DNA of 64,000 bases from Chrysoperla carnea (lineage: Eukaryota; Arthropoda; Insecta; Neuroptera; Chrysopidae). The stretch spans positions 93,552,368 through 93,616,367 of the forward strand of contig NC_058337.1 of the NCBI RefSeq assembly GCF_905475395.1. Direction: 5' to 3'. Positions 1-13,400 of the stretch are shown here, in pieces. Both the position numbers and the translations under genes were made by a program. Each line of letters starts with the position of its first letter. Position 1 is the first letter of the stretch. Under the pieces are notes generated by a model that was not told where the DNA came from, did no database searches, and saw only the letters and a program-made list of their open reading frames with translations.

Positions 1-3000
1 ATTTGAAAAAACGCGATTTTTATGATTTTCAACCCTCAAAAAGCCTATGAAAAAATCAGATTTTTAATATGTTTAAAATTTGTTTACGTATTAGTAGTGT
101 AAAGCTTACTCAACAATATCTCACAAATATTTGGGGCCTAATTGCATTTAAAGTGCTTGATTGTTAAATTGTTAATAGAGCGATTGTTAAAAAGCGTTAA
201 TAGAGTGAAATAACGATTTTCTGTTCTATACATGCTAGAAATATGGTATTTTCACCAATCGATTTCAAATAAAGTCAAATTAACAGAAAAGTTAATGGAA
301 TTAACATTTTCCACAATACAACCCCCGAAAAATGACAAACAAAAACAGTTTTCGGATATTCCGGGAGGTTTTATTGTGGAAAATGATTTTTTTCAATCTT
401 TTCTGTTGATTTGACTTTATTCCGAGTCGATTGGTGAAAATCCCACCTTTTTAGCATGTATAGAGAAAAATGTCATAAAGTACATTTTTTATTAATTTTG
501 ACCACGATTATGTGATAAACTTTTCCGAAGCGATCCAATATTACTTTAAACAATATCCCACTAGCTACCCCCGGCAACCTGCACTTTTACGTTCAGGGGC
601 ATGTTTTAAGCGGGATTCTGCGAAAATTAATAATGTACAATGACAGATTTTGCGGGATCAATTTCCAAAACGATATGGTAAAACTTGTTAAAAATACCAA
701 TTACATGTACCTTTCTTCTTTGTATAGTTTTCTGTGAGATTTTTTGTGGTCTTAGTACAAAACACAGAGTAATAAAGAATAATTATAGGTAAATTACTAT
801 AAAATAAAATTACGTAATACCTTAAAATTTTTTTTTTCTAATTAAAATATATATAAAAACAGTTTATTTAATTAAAAATTTTTTTTATTATGAATTTTAT
901 AATATTAAAGCAGCATAAAGTTTAATTACCTACGTACTTTGAAAAAACGAAGAAAATTCTGTTAAAATTTTAAAATGACTAGCGGAGAAATGAGAATAAA
1001 AAAAAAATGAATTTATATTTGCTCACTACTCGTCGTAGTATTAAAACAATACCAAAAATTCCAGTTTTGCTTCCATTAAACCAAGAGCTGGGTACGCCCA
1101 TGTTTGGCTTCCTTTCCAGTTATTTTCTTGTTCTGAAGACATTGCCTCTGTCAAGGAAATATTTTTTCATCAATTTAAAACTACGCAGAAATTTCTTGAT
1201 TTTCTTTACTATCCGGAAGTAAAGAATTTACAATTAGTAGTATGTGTCACATAAACATATCGATTTTTTTAACGATTACCTTGATTGCAAATAAATCACA
1301 TTTCACGTGCAATAGAATCATTCATCCATAATCTAATTTTTTTTTATCAAACTTCAATGTAACAAATTTTTGTATATAAAAAGAATGTAAACAAATTATT
1401 TTTCCGCATTAATTACTTAGCGATTAATAGAAAGAAGGTATATATTATGCATATTACACGTTTATTTTAAATTTTATAATATTAAATAATTTTCACTTCA
1501 AGTGTTTCAACATAAATTTTTTATTGTTGGTGCGTTAAACAATGTTACGCTGAGAATAAACCAAATTGTTTTAAACCCACTTACTCCAGGCGCGAGATGT
1601 AGACTAGTTTTAGACTTACCATCTTGATCAATTTTACGCGATTTCACAATTTTAGGGCGTTTTTATCACGTATTTTTATCGTAAAACTCGGGTTGAGAAT
1701 GACCAACGCATAAAAATGCAGTTGGTGGAAAACTTATTCTACTGGTTTTGATTACACATCAAAAAGTATTCTACTGGTTGAAAACATCGGAAATGATATA
1801 TATCTCAAGAAAATCTTACAGTGCCTATAGAAAATCTGCTAGCGCTTGAACTTTCTTTAGTTTTGTATTTTGTTAATGAAAGTTATTTGAAAAATAACTA
1901 GAAACTAGAGACGTTCGATTAGAAATCACAATGTCGTTTCGAAATTATTTTCTCAAAATAGAGACATTACTTGAAATAGCTTAACATAGGCCTCAATTAT
2001 TGCAATATTTTTATTTTTTGTTGTGTAGTATAAAGGAGCATCTTCACTTTGTCGAGTGCTTAATACACTGGCATAATATGGACGCAGCATTTAAAATTTA
2101 CTGTGGCATTTATAAGATTAAAATTTACAATAGTACTGCAATACCTATTTGTACTAAAAACGGCATTTTTATTGAATACCGTTGTAAAACGTTTCTAGCA
2201 TATTTTATTAAATAGCCTTAAAGTATTTAGGTAAAACAAAGTTTGTTTTAAAAAATAAAAATTAAAGGTGATATGTGCTCATTTGTGTGGGTTTAGTTTG
2301 AAGAAAATACAGTGAAAATCGTTTATCAGTACCTCTGATAAAAATAAAATAACTAAACTCTAACTGGGGAAATACTTTCTCTATAAAGATATATAAACTC
2401 TTCTAATTCTAAAGTGTATTTTTTTGATTATGATTGATTAAGTGATTTATTTTTGATTATTATAAATAAAAGCTTAAAATCGGTTTCTTATAAAATTTTC
2501 CAAAATTCGTTAGTTGTGGAAAATTTGCTTGTTTTAGTGTAAATGATTTTTGGAATCTACTCATTTTGAAACAAATTATTAAAAATAAAATTGTTGGTCC
2601 CAACAAATTTTTTCCCGTGGTGAAAAAAGTAAAAAAATTATCTATAGTCTGCATTTATCTCTAGAGCGGAATGAAAATAGAATGCGACGGTTTTGTGATG
2701 TAACTGATTGGCTTTTTAATATTTTGGCCTGTTTCTAGCATGATTAAAACTTTTCCAGAGAATATATCGTTTACTGAAATAGTCTCTGAACTTTTCACTC
2801 TAAAAACTATTGTAGTTTTATTAGGTACTTATTAGAGAGAGATTTAGTTTTATTATAAAGAATTTACTACGGTCAGATCTCTTATTATATCTTACTAGAC
2901 CGAGGACATGACTAAAAATTGCTATTTGTTAATTTCGCTCAGACTTTATGAATATAATAATAATAAATTATTAGAAACTTCATGGAAAAATTTTGATAAA

Positions 3001-3266
3001 TGGTAGCCGAAAGAGAGGTTTTATCTAATTACTACGTTATAAATTTCATTATTTCTGGAGCTATAATTACTAATCAAAGAAAGTTACATTGAAAATCAAA
3101 TAAGTGTCTTTTTATTTACCAACTTTGGGAATTGAACGCTAATGATTCTATTTCGCTGTAAATGATTTTTACCGTAATGTACTCGGAAAAAAACTTTCAG
3201 TAAATGTGAAAAATGTTTTTATCATCAACTATAATACCTGATAATAATTTTTCTATTTAATTTCAG
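1..3266. other. Non-coding upstream region
   Basis: AT-rich DNA with no convincing exon on either strand. The open frames here are short and show no domain or codon pattern that I recognise. The one clear structure is the foldback element at 218-470, listed separately. A pyrimidine tract and AG at 3255-3266 looks like a splice acceptor for a 5' UTR exon of the sulfotransferase gene that follows, so an untranslated first exon and promoter probably lie in this region. I cannot locate them. Confidence 0.5.
218..470. mobile_element. Foldback/MITE-like element
   Basis: The two halves are reverse complements along most of their length. CTATACATGCTA at 226 pairs with the sequence ending in CATGTATAG at 463, and the block with TTTTCACCAATCGA pairs with TCGATTGGTGAAAA at 427-440. 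A central loop lies near 335-348. There is no coding capacity. The size and full-length hairpin fit a miniature inverted-repeat transposon. I could not define a target-site duplication. Confidence 0.75.
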
Positions 3267-3320
3267 CAATAAAACTTATTATAATTCCTGGTTGCTGTAT
3301 GTGGAAATAACATTTGCAAA

Positions 3321-5443
3321 ATGGTATTAAAATATGAAACTATAGAGGGTAAAAGTGGTCAAATTTTAAACGAAAAATTCACTTCGATATTTCGAACAGG
3401 ATATGTGACTGCTAAAAACACAACAATGCCAGAATATTTTAAGAAATTTGGTGATCGTATTCTAAATATGAATGTTTACGATAGTGATATTTGGGTATGC
3501 AGTTTTCCTAAAACTGGTAAGTAATTAATTTAACTTTTGAGCTTTAAAAATATTTCTTGGCTGTTACAAAACTTCCAAATATGTGTGCCACAGTTCAAAA
3601 AACTAAAGCATAGAGTTTAGTTCAAATATTATAAGGATTTTTTATTTTAAGTATGAAAATTTGTAAGTCTATTTTTCCATGTCATTGAGGCCTTTTTATT
3701 GGGGTAGGTAATTACTTATAATGTGGAATTGAATAAGCTCTGGTCACCTCCGTTGGTTAATTTATAAATTAAAAATTTGTCACAATGTTTTCCAATTTTG
3801 GATACATTACTGTAGGTAACATTATAAAATTTAATTATTTTTATAGGAACAACATGGACTCAAGAAATGGTTTGGTGCATTGCAAATAACTTAGATTTTA
3901 CAGGAGCCCAAGAGTACTTAGACGCAAGATTTCCATTTTTGGAGTAAGAATTGCTAAACTTATTTTGAATTTTATATCAGAAAGTAAAATAAATATATGT
4001 TTTAGGCATTCACCTTTATTTGATTATTCTGAAGCACTCAAAATAAATCCTGAAATGTCATCTGTAATTCCAAAGTATGCAGTGGAATCTCTTTCATTCA
4101 TTGAAGATCTTAAACAGCCCAGATTTATTAAAAGCCATTTACCATGGAACTTGTTACCAGAACAAATACAAACGGGTGCAAAAAAACCAAAGGTACTTAT
4201 AGGTTTTAAGTTTTTATTTCTTTTAAACTATACAAAATGTTTTCGTTTTTGGAACATGGACCGATTTTGACGTAATAGGGCTCATTTTGTTAATAAATTT
4301 TTTTTAAACCTGAACATTTTTATGCAAAATTTAATTTTAAAATAACGTTACCCAAAGGATTTTCGGCATATCTGAATGAAAATTTTAAGTCAGAAAATTT
4401 GAAAATTCGAATCGTAGTACCAAATGTTAGAAAATGAGAAAAAATTCAATTTCAAGACAATATAAAAAACTTTTTTGAAATGGAAGCATTTAACATTTTT
4501 CAACAGATTTGTATTCCTTGGTTAAAAATACGAGACTTTAGATTAAAACTTTTATTCTTAGGCTTCAATTTCAATTGTCTCTTCTTTCAATAGAGTATCT
4601 TTTTTTTCGCATTTAATATCGATCTATATGTATTGTTATAATTAATAGCAAATTTGAATATTTTCAAGGTGATTTATGTAACCAGAAATCCAAAGGATAC
4701 ATGTGTTTCATATTATCATCATTGTTGTTTAATGGAAGGCTACAAAGGAAATTTCGAAGAATTTTTCTCACTATTTATCGATAATAAACGTAAGTCAATT
4801 GATAATCAGTACCTAACATGCCAAAATAATTTTTTTCGTATCAAAATTAAAATCTATATAATAGAAATTCTTGAGAAAGCTTTTAAAAATTTATTCAAAA
4901 TGCTAATTTTTCAATGCCGTATAATACACCAGTTGTTCCCGAAACTTTATCTAAAACCGGCAATTCTGATAATTACCCATTCCTCCTTATGAGGATAAAA
5001 TAATTTATATGCCTACATTATACTTAATTATTTCTATTAACTTCCTTTGTACAGTATGCTTCGCACCTTTTTTTGATAACGTACTTGGATTTTGGAAGCA
5101 TCGCAACGATGAAAATGTGTTGTTTTTGCGTTTTGAAGATCTTAAAAAGAATTTAGATTCGGTTATTCGTCGAGTGAGTAAATTTCTTGATAAAAATTTA
5201 AGTGAAGAGGACATAGAGAAATTAAAAAAACATTTAAGCTTCGAATCGATGAAAAATAATAAAGCTGTCAATTATGAACATGTTATTGCATTTAATAAAC
5301 GTTTTAATTTAATTGATGCACAAGGAAAATTTATGAGATCAGGTCAGGTAGGTGATCATAAAGCAGTTATGACCGAAGAAATGGAATTGATTTTTGATAC
5401 ATGGGTTAAAGATAATTTACGTGATACTGATTTTAAATTTTAA
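3321..5443 (+). CDS. Cytosolic sulfotransferase (SULT family), five exons
   Basis: Predicted 329-residue enzyme that transfers sulfate from PAPS to hydroxyl or amine groups of small molecules in the cytosol. Exons: 3321-3516, 3847-3943, 4006-4192, 4669-4789, 5055-5443. All introns are GT-AG and the 990 nt close in frame. The PAPS 5'-phosphosulfate loop PKTGTTWTQEMVW spans the exon 1/2 junction. RFIKSHLPWNLLP carries the catalytic His. RNPKDTCVSYYHH is the 3'-phosphate-binding segment. The C-terminal FMRSGQVGDHK corresponds to the usual RKGxxGDWK box, here with Ser for Lys and His for Trp. There is no signal peptide or membrane helix, as expected. A likely 5' UTR acceptor lies at 3265-3266 and a polyadenylation signal at 5523-5528. 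The family is certain; the substrate cannot be read from sequence. Confidence 0.95.
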
Positions 5444-5522
5444 AAGGTCTCTAAATAAGATTTAAATAGTATAGATTAAAAAACAGAATGATATAACATT
5501 TTGTGAATATTGTTGTAAAGAA

Positions 5523-5528
5523 AATAAA
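5523..5528 (+). terminator. Polyadenylation signal of the sulfotransferase gene
   Basis: AATAAA 80 bases after the stop codon, the first canonical hexamer downstream. Confidence 0.6.
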
Positions 5529-8500
5529 AAAAATTGTATTGTTTTTGGTTTTTGTAAATGTGTTTTATTTCGTCCCATTTTCCCCTTATGCTGTGGCCAG
5601 ATACGAAGACAAACGAAAATGTTCAAGTATCAAATGGGTATAATTACATCGCATAATGAATGGATTGTTTTCATTTTGCCTGCGGTGCTATATACTGTTT
5701 GATGATTTTCGTCGATGTTTGGTGTTCGTCTTCGTGCCTGCCCATAGTTTTATATAAAGAGATTCTTTATTTTCAGATAGAAATTTTCAAATTGAAATTT
5801 TATTTAACAAGAATCTTTAGGGGGTATATGTACCTTTAGATATGAAATGCCACCAAAAAAATTTAGGATCAAAATAATTTTTTCTAAAAACAATTAATTT
5901 TTATTGGAAAGGAAAATAGAAAAATATATTTGTTCTTTCGAAGATTTAAGGAAAGAAATATCTTTGTTTAAAGATTTGATAGAAGAGTAATTTCGGGTAA
6001 TATAGAATACTCATCATATTAAAAAAATTTTTAATCACTGTATTTAGATTACATAAATATATTTTTTAATGTAAGTTTTTGGTAAATTTAAAAACAAGGG
6101 CATAACCTATAAGTAACTTAAAGGAAGCCTTTATTAGGAAAATATTATTTTAGATATGACATTTTTTTCTAAAAAGGTGGATTAAGAACCAGTGATGACC
6201 AGTGATGATCATATAAATTCCATTCTTGTATAAACTATCACGGACAAAAAGGTAACCCCACCTAGACACAAATACGCCCCCATTTCAACGGTGGATCTTA
6301 GTTTTCAGTGGCTTAACAAAGTGAGTGCATGTTTTATAACTTCAAATGTGCAATATTATTAAAGAAAAGTAGCTAAAATAGTTAAAGTTATTTTGTAATA
6401 AGCAGTACATTTTCATACCAAAGCGTTTGGACATTAAGTGAAAGGAAATTTTCTGTTTTTTATTTGATAATTACTCTTTTACCAAGAATTTATTACAATT
6501 GAGTAATCCTTTGTATGATGGCCTGATACTTGATTTGCCAAAAAGACCCAGCCCTTTAAAAAAGATTTTAAATATTGCATTTGATAGCCCTCCAAGCAAT
6601 CAAATATGGTTCACAAAATATTTTCACTAAATGGCTAAATAAACTACGTATTTCTTATACTTTGTTATAAATGAATTTATGTTAAAAAAAATGACTTACA
6701 GGTCCTTTTTTGACACAATTTTCCATTTCCAATGACTCAATTCTCAATAAAATGGATGTATATATGTATATTAATTAAAAAAAACGCAATGAAATGTTAA
6801 TTTTACATAATTTTTTCTTCTATATGTAACGGGCGTCCTTGGGCAACAATATTCTTAAGATGGTCCATCACCTATATTTTTAAATTTAGTTATCTTTCAG
6901 TTCTAAAACCACTTTCATATGACAAGTTTATGAACTTTCTTTTGCCGGTAAATAAGTAATTATTTTTCTCATGGGAATTTTTTGAAATAATTTATTTTAG
7001 AGGATTTGTGGGGTTTTGAAGTTAAGTGCATGGGTCTTATAAGGTTCGAGTACCTTAGTCATTTTTATATGAAAAATAAGATAAGTGTAACGAAAATAGT
7101 TTTGGTATTTTAACAATTATAAAAAAGAAACTCCTGAGCACCAGAGCTCCATTATTAGAACCATATTATTATAATCATAAATCAGATTTTATTGTATTCA
7201 AATGGCCTTTTGGTGTGTTGCCAAAAACATACAATATCTTCAAGCAAATCTGCTTAAAAACAAGTTTTGAGGTATAAAAAAGGGAGTGAATTTGCTATAA
7301 ACTTAACACTTACAGAAGGCACATATTTGATACTAACTGAACTAGCATTCCAATTATCAACCTTCTAGCTAAATTTGATGAGGCTGTAGAGGTGTGCAAA
7401 GCCTTAAAACCCACAAAAAACATGTTTTTGAGATAGAAAAAAGGGAAAAGGGTGTTTGAGGCACACCCTTACTTAACATTGGCCTAGATTTGCTAGATTT
7501 TTTGAAAACCAATTGAAGTTCATAACCAATAAGAATAGAAGAAAAATTTAAATTAGGAAGCTTTTCTTTATAAAATAACAACTTTTGTTGAAATAATTTT
7601 TCCATCAACCTTATAATTTCGCTACTTTCGAAATCGAAAGCAAATAGTTTTTCCATTTGATTTCATTTAAAAATACGGGCTTAATGAAAAACCCTTTATA
7701 ATTTAAATTAGTTATATATTGTGCATTTATTTGCGCTCCCACCATATTTATTAAACTATTAAAAAGTCAAATGATTTTGAAATACAATCACCCTGGATAA
7801 AAACGTCTCTTGTGCGACATCTTGTATGAACCATCAATGTACCTATCTGTGATATACAAAATTCGTATGAATTTTTCTTTTAATATAGTACATTATTGAC
7901 TTTCCCTACTTATTTTCCTGTGTATATTAACACGGTTGGTATATAGGTATATATGTACGCTACGTTAAAGGTATATTATGATAATATAAATAACTAATCA
8001 TGATATTTTTTCTAATACCACATACCCCAACTATACGAATACTATAAACACGATAATATCACCACGTTTAGTCAATGTAACTATATTAAATGTTGTTTAT
8101 AAGGTTCCATGGTAACCATTATCCTTATAGCAAATATATAAAAAAGTATATTTTATTTATATGTGTAAATAATATAAAAGATTGTTCTACATCACCCAGT
8201 GTTAATGAACTTTTCATAGAAATTGCATAAGTGTACGAAAAAGATTAGGAAATGACAGAACAATGTGGGCATTGTTGATCGAATCATACTTGTTATAAAT
8301 ATATTTTTTATTGTAAAATCTGTTAAAAATTGTAAGTACTTAAAAAAAATTTTATTTAAAAAAAAATTAGTTGTAATTTTTTAAGGAGTTTTGATAAATC
8401 TAAAATTACTTTGGAAATTCTTGATAAAGTTATTTAGGTAGTGCCGATTAACAAAATTTTGGAGAATATAAAAAGAGGAATACATTTTTTTGTTTATAAT

Positions 8501-8845
8501 AAATCTATAATCGAGATAAGATCATCTAATACGTATTATTCATGAACTTCCTTAAAAATAAAAATGGTTTAACGGGACTGTTGGAAATATTCCTTTTGGC
8601 GCGTAAATTTATGAGCTCTTTTAATAAATTTAATAAAAAAAATTTTTTTACTAAGATAGTTTTTTTTTAGTTAACTTTAATGATTAAATATTATTGCATT
8701 GCGTGAGTTAAACAATTTAATATTTTATTATCTTTCCAAGTAAAGTTATTCAATACCTAAATAAATAGATTTGTAGATATTCTATAATTGTTTGGTATAG
8801 ACTTTGTTGCTAGGAAAGAAAATATCATTCATCGGAAAATCAAAT

Positions 8846-9474
8846 AAAAACAAGTGAAAATAAACAATTGACTGAGTTGCTTATTGAAATACCCTATAAA
8901 AATCGTGTTGAATGTTAGTGCTTGTATTATTCTATTAGGAATGTTTTTCGTCTTTTGGAATCTAAATCCCTTGAAACAAATTTTTTAACAAACAAATTTT
9001 CCAACGAAAATTTTTGTTCACCCCCTTCCCACTTAATATTATCGAATGAGTTTAATACGAAATTATAATCAACAGACTCACTATTTGAAGTCACTCACAA
9101 ATTTTTTCGAAAAAAATGCTTCAAACAAAAGCTGTTTATTTTTAAATAAAGAACATTTTTTACTTTTAAACTTTTGTTGGCTTACATGATGGGTTCTATG
9201 ACTTAAAATTAACCTATGTTGCTCATTTGCGAACTCAAACGCACTTTTTACGTCTTAAGTACGCTATAAAAATTTCAGCTCAATATCTCTTTTCATTTTT
9301 GAGGGATCGTGCTCAGGGATGGACTGATAGACTGGCAAACGAATATGAACTAATTAGGTGAATTTATGAATACCTATATCGAAACTTTGTTTATAGCATC
9401 AATTTTTCTAAGCATTTCAAACTTGGGACTAAACTTAATATAGGTACTCAGATATATTTCATATATAGGGTATA
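8846..9474 (-). repeat. Main repeat family, copy B (degraded)
   Basis: Reads on the minus strand like the copies at 23586 and 56301. AAACAAGTGAAAATAAACAA near 8848 is the reverse complement of the family 3' end. AACTTTTGTTGG, ACCTATGTTGCTCATTTGCG and TTTTTACGTCTTAAGTACGC match the conserved core. AAACTTGGGACTAAACTTAA near 9417 matches the 5' block. The stretch 8895-9085 does not align and may be an insertion or decay. Confidence 0.75.
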
Positions 9475-10158
9475 ATGAAGAATTTGAAAATAAAACAAGT
9501 GTAACAATGGAATACGTTTTTATTAATTTTATACTACAGCTTTATATTGTTATATTCAATATTTCAAAAGCCATTCTTGCAATTAAATGTTTTAAGTTTT
9601 GAACGAATGACATTAAAATTAACTTTTCGTAGCATATTTTAATTTTATTATTGTATTTTATATAAATATTAAGAAAATAATTAATTAACATATATCGTAA
9701 ATTAAAAATTAAATAGAATTTATTAATTTATTTAAAAAAAAAATTATTAATGCGCTAAAAAATATAATAGTTAAAGGATAATTTTGAGAATAAATTCAAA
9801 AAACTCGATCATGATACAAAAATTTTTGGTACTAGTCCAAAATGATTTTTTAATTTGTGACGAAGCAAATTATGGACCACCGACTAAGTTGACAGTCGGG
9901 CTTTAAACATAGACTTCCTATTTGGTCAATATCTTATATATTTTTACTATAGCCTGTTTTTTTCCTATCCACCCGATACTTCTTTATCAAATTTAATAAT
10001 TTACTCCTCATTTTGAAACTTATTTATTATTATGTGCTGTACCGTTTAAGAAAAAAAGGTTGAAAAAATAATTAAATAATTTACTTTTGTTTATTATGTA
10101 ATTCATATATCATATCTGTAATAAAATTGCCGAGAAATAAAAAGAAAGTAAAGTACTA

Positions 10159-10372
10159 ATACTTGAGTTGTTTTATCGAGGCCAACTTTTTCAACTTGAA
10201 AGTGTGTTTTCGAGCCGAATAGTTCAATTTAATTGATTCGAATTTATATTTTTGCTAAATAAAAGGTATTTTAAATTAGAATTAAAAGATCGAATTACTA
10301 AAATTTAACTGTGTGCTTTAAAAATGTACTTTGTTTTTTTAAATGTTGGCTTCGATAAAACAACTTAAGTAT
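10159..10372. mobile_element. Foldback element upstream of eys
   Basis: ATACTTGAGTTGTTTTATCG at 10159 is repeated inverted at 10345-10372 with two mismatches, and inner segments also pair partly. It ends about 20 bases before the putative splice acceptor of the eys 5' UTR, so it may lie in the 5' UTR intron. Confidence 0.65.
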
Positions 10373-10390
10373 ATATATTATTTGTTTCAG

Positions 10391-10458
10391 GTCGTTTTTT
10401 TATAAAAATCAAAACAATTGAGAAAGACATGTGGTAATTACAAAAATAAAAATCTCTA
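10391..10458 (+). promoter_or_regulatory. Putative eys 5' UTR segment with a two-codon upstream ORF
   Basis: A TTTGTTTCAG acceptor at 10381-10390 suggests an upstream untranslated exon joins here. The 68-base leader contains ATG TGG TAA at 10429-10437, a minimal upstream ORF ending 21 bases before the eys start. Whether it affects translation is not known. The eys ATG was chosen because it opens a signal peptide directly joined in frame to EGF1. Confidence 0.45.
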
Positions 10459-13400
10459 ATGACGTCACAAATTATACATGTAGTTGTGGGACTTTACACC
10501 TGTTGGATTTTAATAAAATTATGTTATGGTGGCTTTGCATGTTTAAGTAGTCCATGCATTAATGGAATTTGTATAGATGATGTAAATAGGTAAATATTTT
10601 CTAAACGTTTGAGATTTAGAATACAGAATGTTTCATTATAAACGAATCGAATATTTATATTGCCATAGATAAATTTTTCAAACAAGTTTCTAATTAAATA
10701 TGAGTCATTTCATGGAAAAACAAGTGCAAATCTTGGGGCGAAACCATGAAGGTCAAGACTGTTATCGATAATATGTTTTTCCATACAAAATACCTAAATG
10801 ATTTTATTAAGCAATTTTTTTTCAAAAGTTTGTCCCTGGCAAGGTTACGTTTAAATGAACATTCTATACAAAAAAATATTGCGTTTAAAAACAAAAATAC
10901 AAAATTTGGCTTATTTTACAGTACTTATTCATGCTATTGTATTGACGGATTTACGGGTATACAATGTCAAACCAACTGGAATGAATGTTGGTCTTCGCCG
11001 TGTAAAAACGGCGGAACTTGTACTGATGGTATAGCTTCGTACAATTGCACTTGCATCGATGGATTTGTCGGTAAATATTTATTCAGCCTTCCCTTACTGG
11101 TTTAGCTATCTCAGAAAAAAACAAAATTTTTAACAGATCCATGATTTTTATGTGAATTTCTATTAATAGTATCTTGTTCAGCTGCTTTTCTTCGCTCAGG
11201 TATATCGTATTTTGTGAAGCTATCTTTATTAAACACAACGTGTCATGTTTTGCTGAACTTAATAAGATAGGTGAATATACAATAATTGTGATAGACTTCC
11301 TGGAATCTGCAGTTTACTTCTAATAAGACTTTTGCTTACAGAAAATTTTGTATTGAATGAAGCTCTTTTCCACAGGTGCAGATTGTGAAATTAATTACGA
11401 TGAATGTGCTTCGAATCCGTGTTCAAACAATGGCACATGTATTGACGTAGACAATGGTTACGAGTGCATGTGTTCACCAGGCTATGAAGGTATTAATTGT
11501 GAAATTGATATAGCGGTTTGTAATATAACCGGGTCTGACAGATGTGCCAATGGTGGGACATGCATTGAGGGACGAGGCTTTACATTTTTTTGTAACTGCA
11601 CTCCAGGTATAAAATTTTCCAATTGTCAAAGCATAGATAATAAATTATCATTAATCATGGAAATTTATTTTTAGGCTGGAAGGGTCCATTTTGTGAGGAT
11701 CAAGTTAATGAATGCGAATCTTCTCCCTGTCAGAATGGTGGAATTTGTATTGATTTAATAGCCACATATGCTTGCGCTTGTCATTTTGGTAATATTCAAC
11801 TAATAATAAGCAAAGACACTCTTGGTCTTGCCATCTTGGACTTGATTAAGATCAAGAGCAATAATACTTATGTGGACAAAGACTAAGACGTCACAAAATT
11901 CTTGGTCTTACAAAAGTCTTGTAAAACCATGCAGATCCTTTTTTGTTCTTACGGAAATGGCAGATTAAACTTTTTCTTGCGGAAACTTTTCCTTCCCTTA
12001 TGATCCTTCAAAGTTGTTGAAAAATAAAAAAGGTGCATGTACCAAAGTCAGCATTTAAGTTTAAACAGAAAACAAGACTCCTTCGGCAAGGCCAAGACTA
12101 AGACTAGCTATAAAGACCAAAGCGAAATGCGCAAGACCGAGACCAAGGCCAAGACTAAATATACAAGACCTAAGAACAGTGATATCATCAAATTTTTAAT
12201 TTTGTAATACAGACTCGACTTTTTTAAGTACCTACGCTTAGAGACTAATATAATTTTTACATCCAAATCCAGTTTGGACTAAACTATTAAAAATATTTTC
12301 AGGGTATACCGGTAGTAATTGTGAAGAAAGTATACTACTCTGCAATGATAACCCCTGCGAAAATGAAGCATTATGCTTAATGGAAGATGACAGACTGGTA
12401 TGCTATTGTGTTCCTGACTATCATGGTGATCGATGTCAATATCAATATGATGAATGCCAACTAGGACCCAGGTGATTAATAAAATACACACACATTTTAC
12501 CTTAACGTCTATGTTACGCTTATTGGCAATATTGCACGAAAATCTAGATCATTTCTCTCTAGAGATCATTTTCTCTTGCTTAAGGTAGCTTGTACAATCA
12601 AACTTCATTACAAGCAAGCAATGTAATCCCACTTAGAAAGATTTTTACTCACCACTAAGTCCTTCTATTGCGAGTTGAGGTAATCTTATATATATATATA
12701 TATATATTATAAAATATGGAAATGGTTAGTTAATCCTGAAAATCCTGGTCAGGATAATCAAATTATCTTATTAAATTATTGTTTAATTGTCATCGGTCCT
12801 TGATAAGTATACCAAATTTCGAGAGTAAATTCGACGTAATGAAAAGGGGGAAATACTAACATACTAACATACGTTTGAAGCTAATAAACGAGTGTTTAAA
12901 AAAAGATGAAGCATCGTCTGTAACCTCAACTTTTAAAGCATGTAAAAACGTGGAACAAAATAATAAAAAGTAGCTTACAACTATTAACAAATAAAAATTT
13001 GTTCTTTTATAGATGCATGAATGGCGGAACTTGCATTGATGGTATCGACTCATTTATATGTTCCTGTCCACCAGATTTAACGGGCGTGCTTTGTGAATGT
13101 TTAATTTTATCCAATGATACGTATGATTGTACATATATCGCTCCAACAACCACAACAATATCAACAACATTACCTTCAACAATATCGACAACAATTAGTC
13201 ATACTGTACCTGAATTTTCAACGATAAGTTCGACAAATTCTACTCAGCCATACTTTACTTTTTCGACTGAAATTCTTGAATTGAGTAGCTTTACAGTGCC
13301 AAAAACATTCCCTTCCATTACTACAGAGTATGAAACTTCTACGCCAATTACTTTATATCAAACTACTGAATACTTTCCAGGCACAACTGATATTGTGCAA

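Larger units (their letters stand above)
5529..10390. other. Intergenic region between sulfotransferase and eys
   Basis: No exon is supported. A weak inverted repeat spans about 5589-5750: CGAAGACAAACG near the left end against CGTCTTCG on the right. The region also holds a degraded minus-strand copy of the main repeat family (8846-9474) and a foldback element (10159-10372). The rest is AT-rich sequence in which I see nothing. The 95-codon minus-strand frame at 7369-7656 has no recognisable domain and sits in low-complexity DNA. Confidence 0.5.

Noticed and set aside
3965-4270. A separate small gene at the ORF containing sulfotransferase exon 3
   Set aside because: The first codons and the last 25 codons are intron read-through; only 4006-4192 is coding within the five-exon model.
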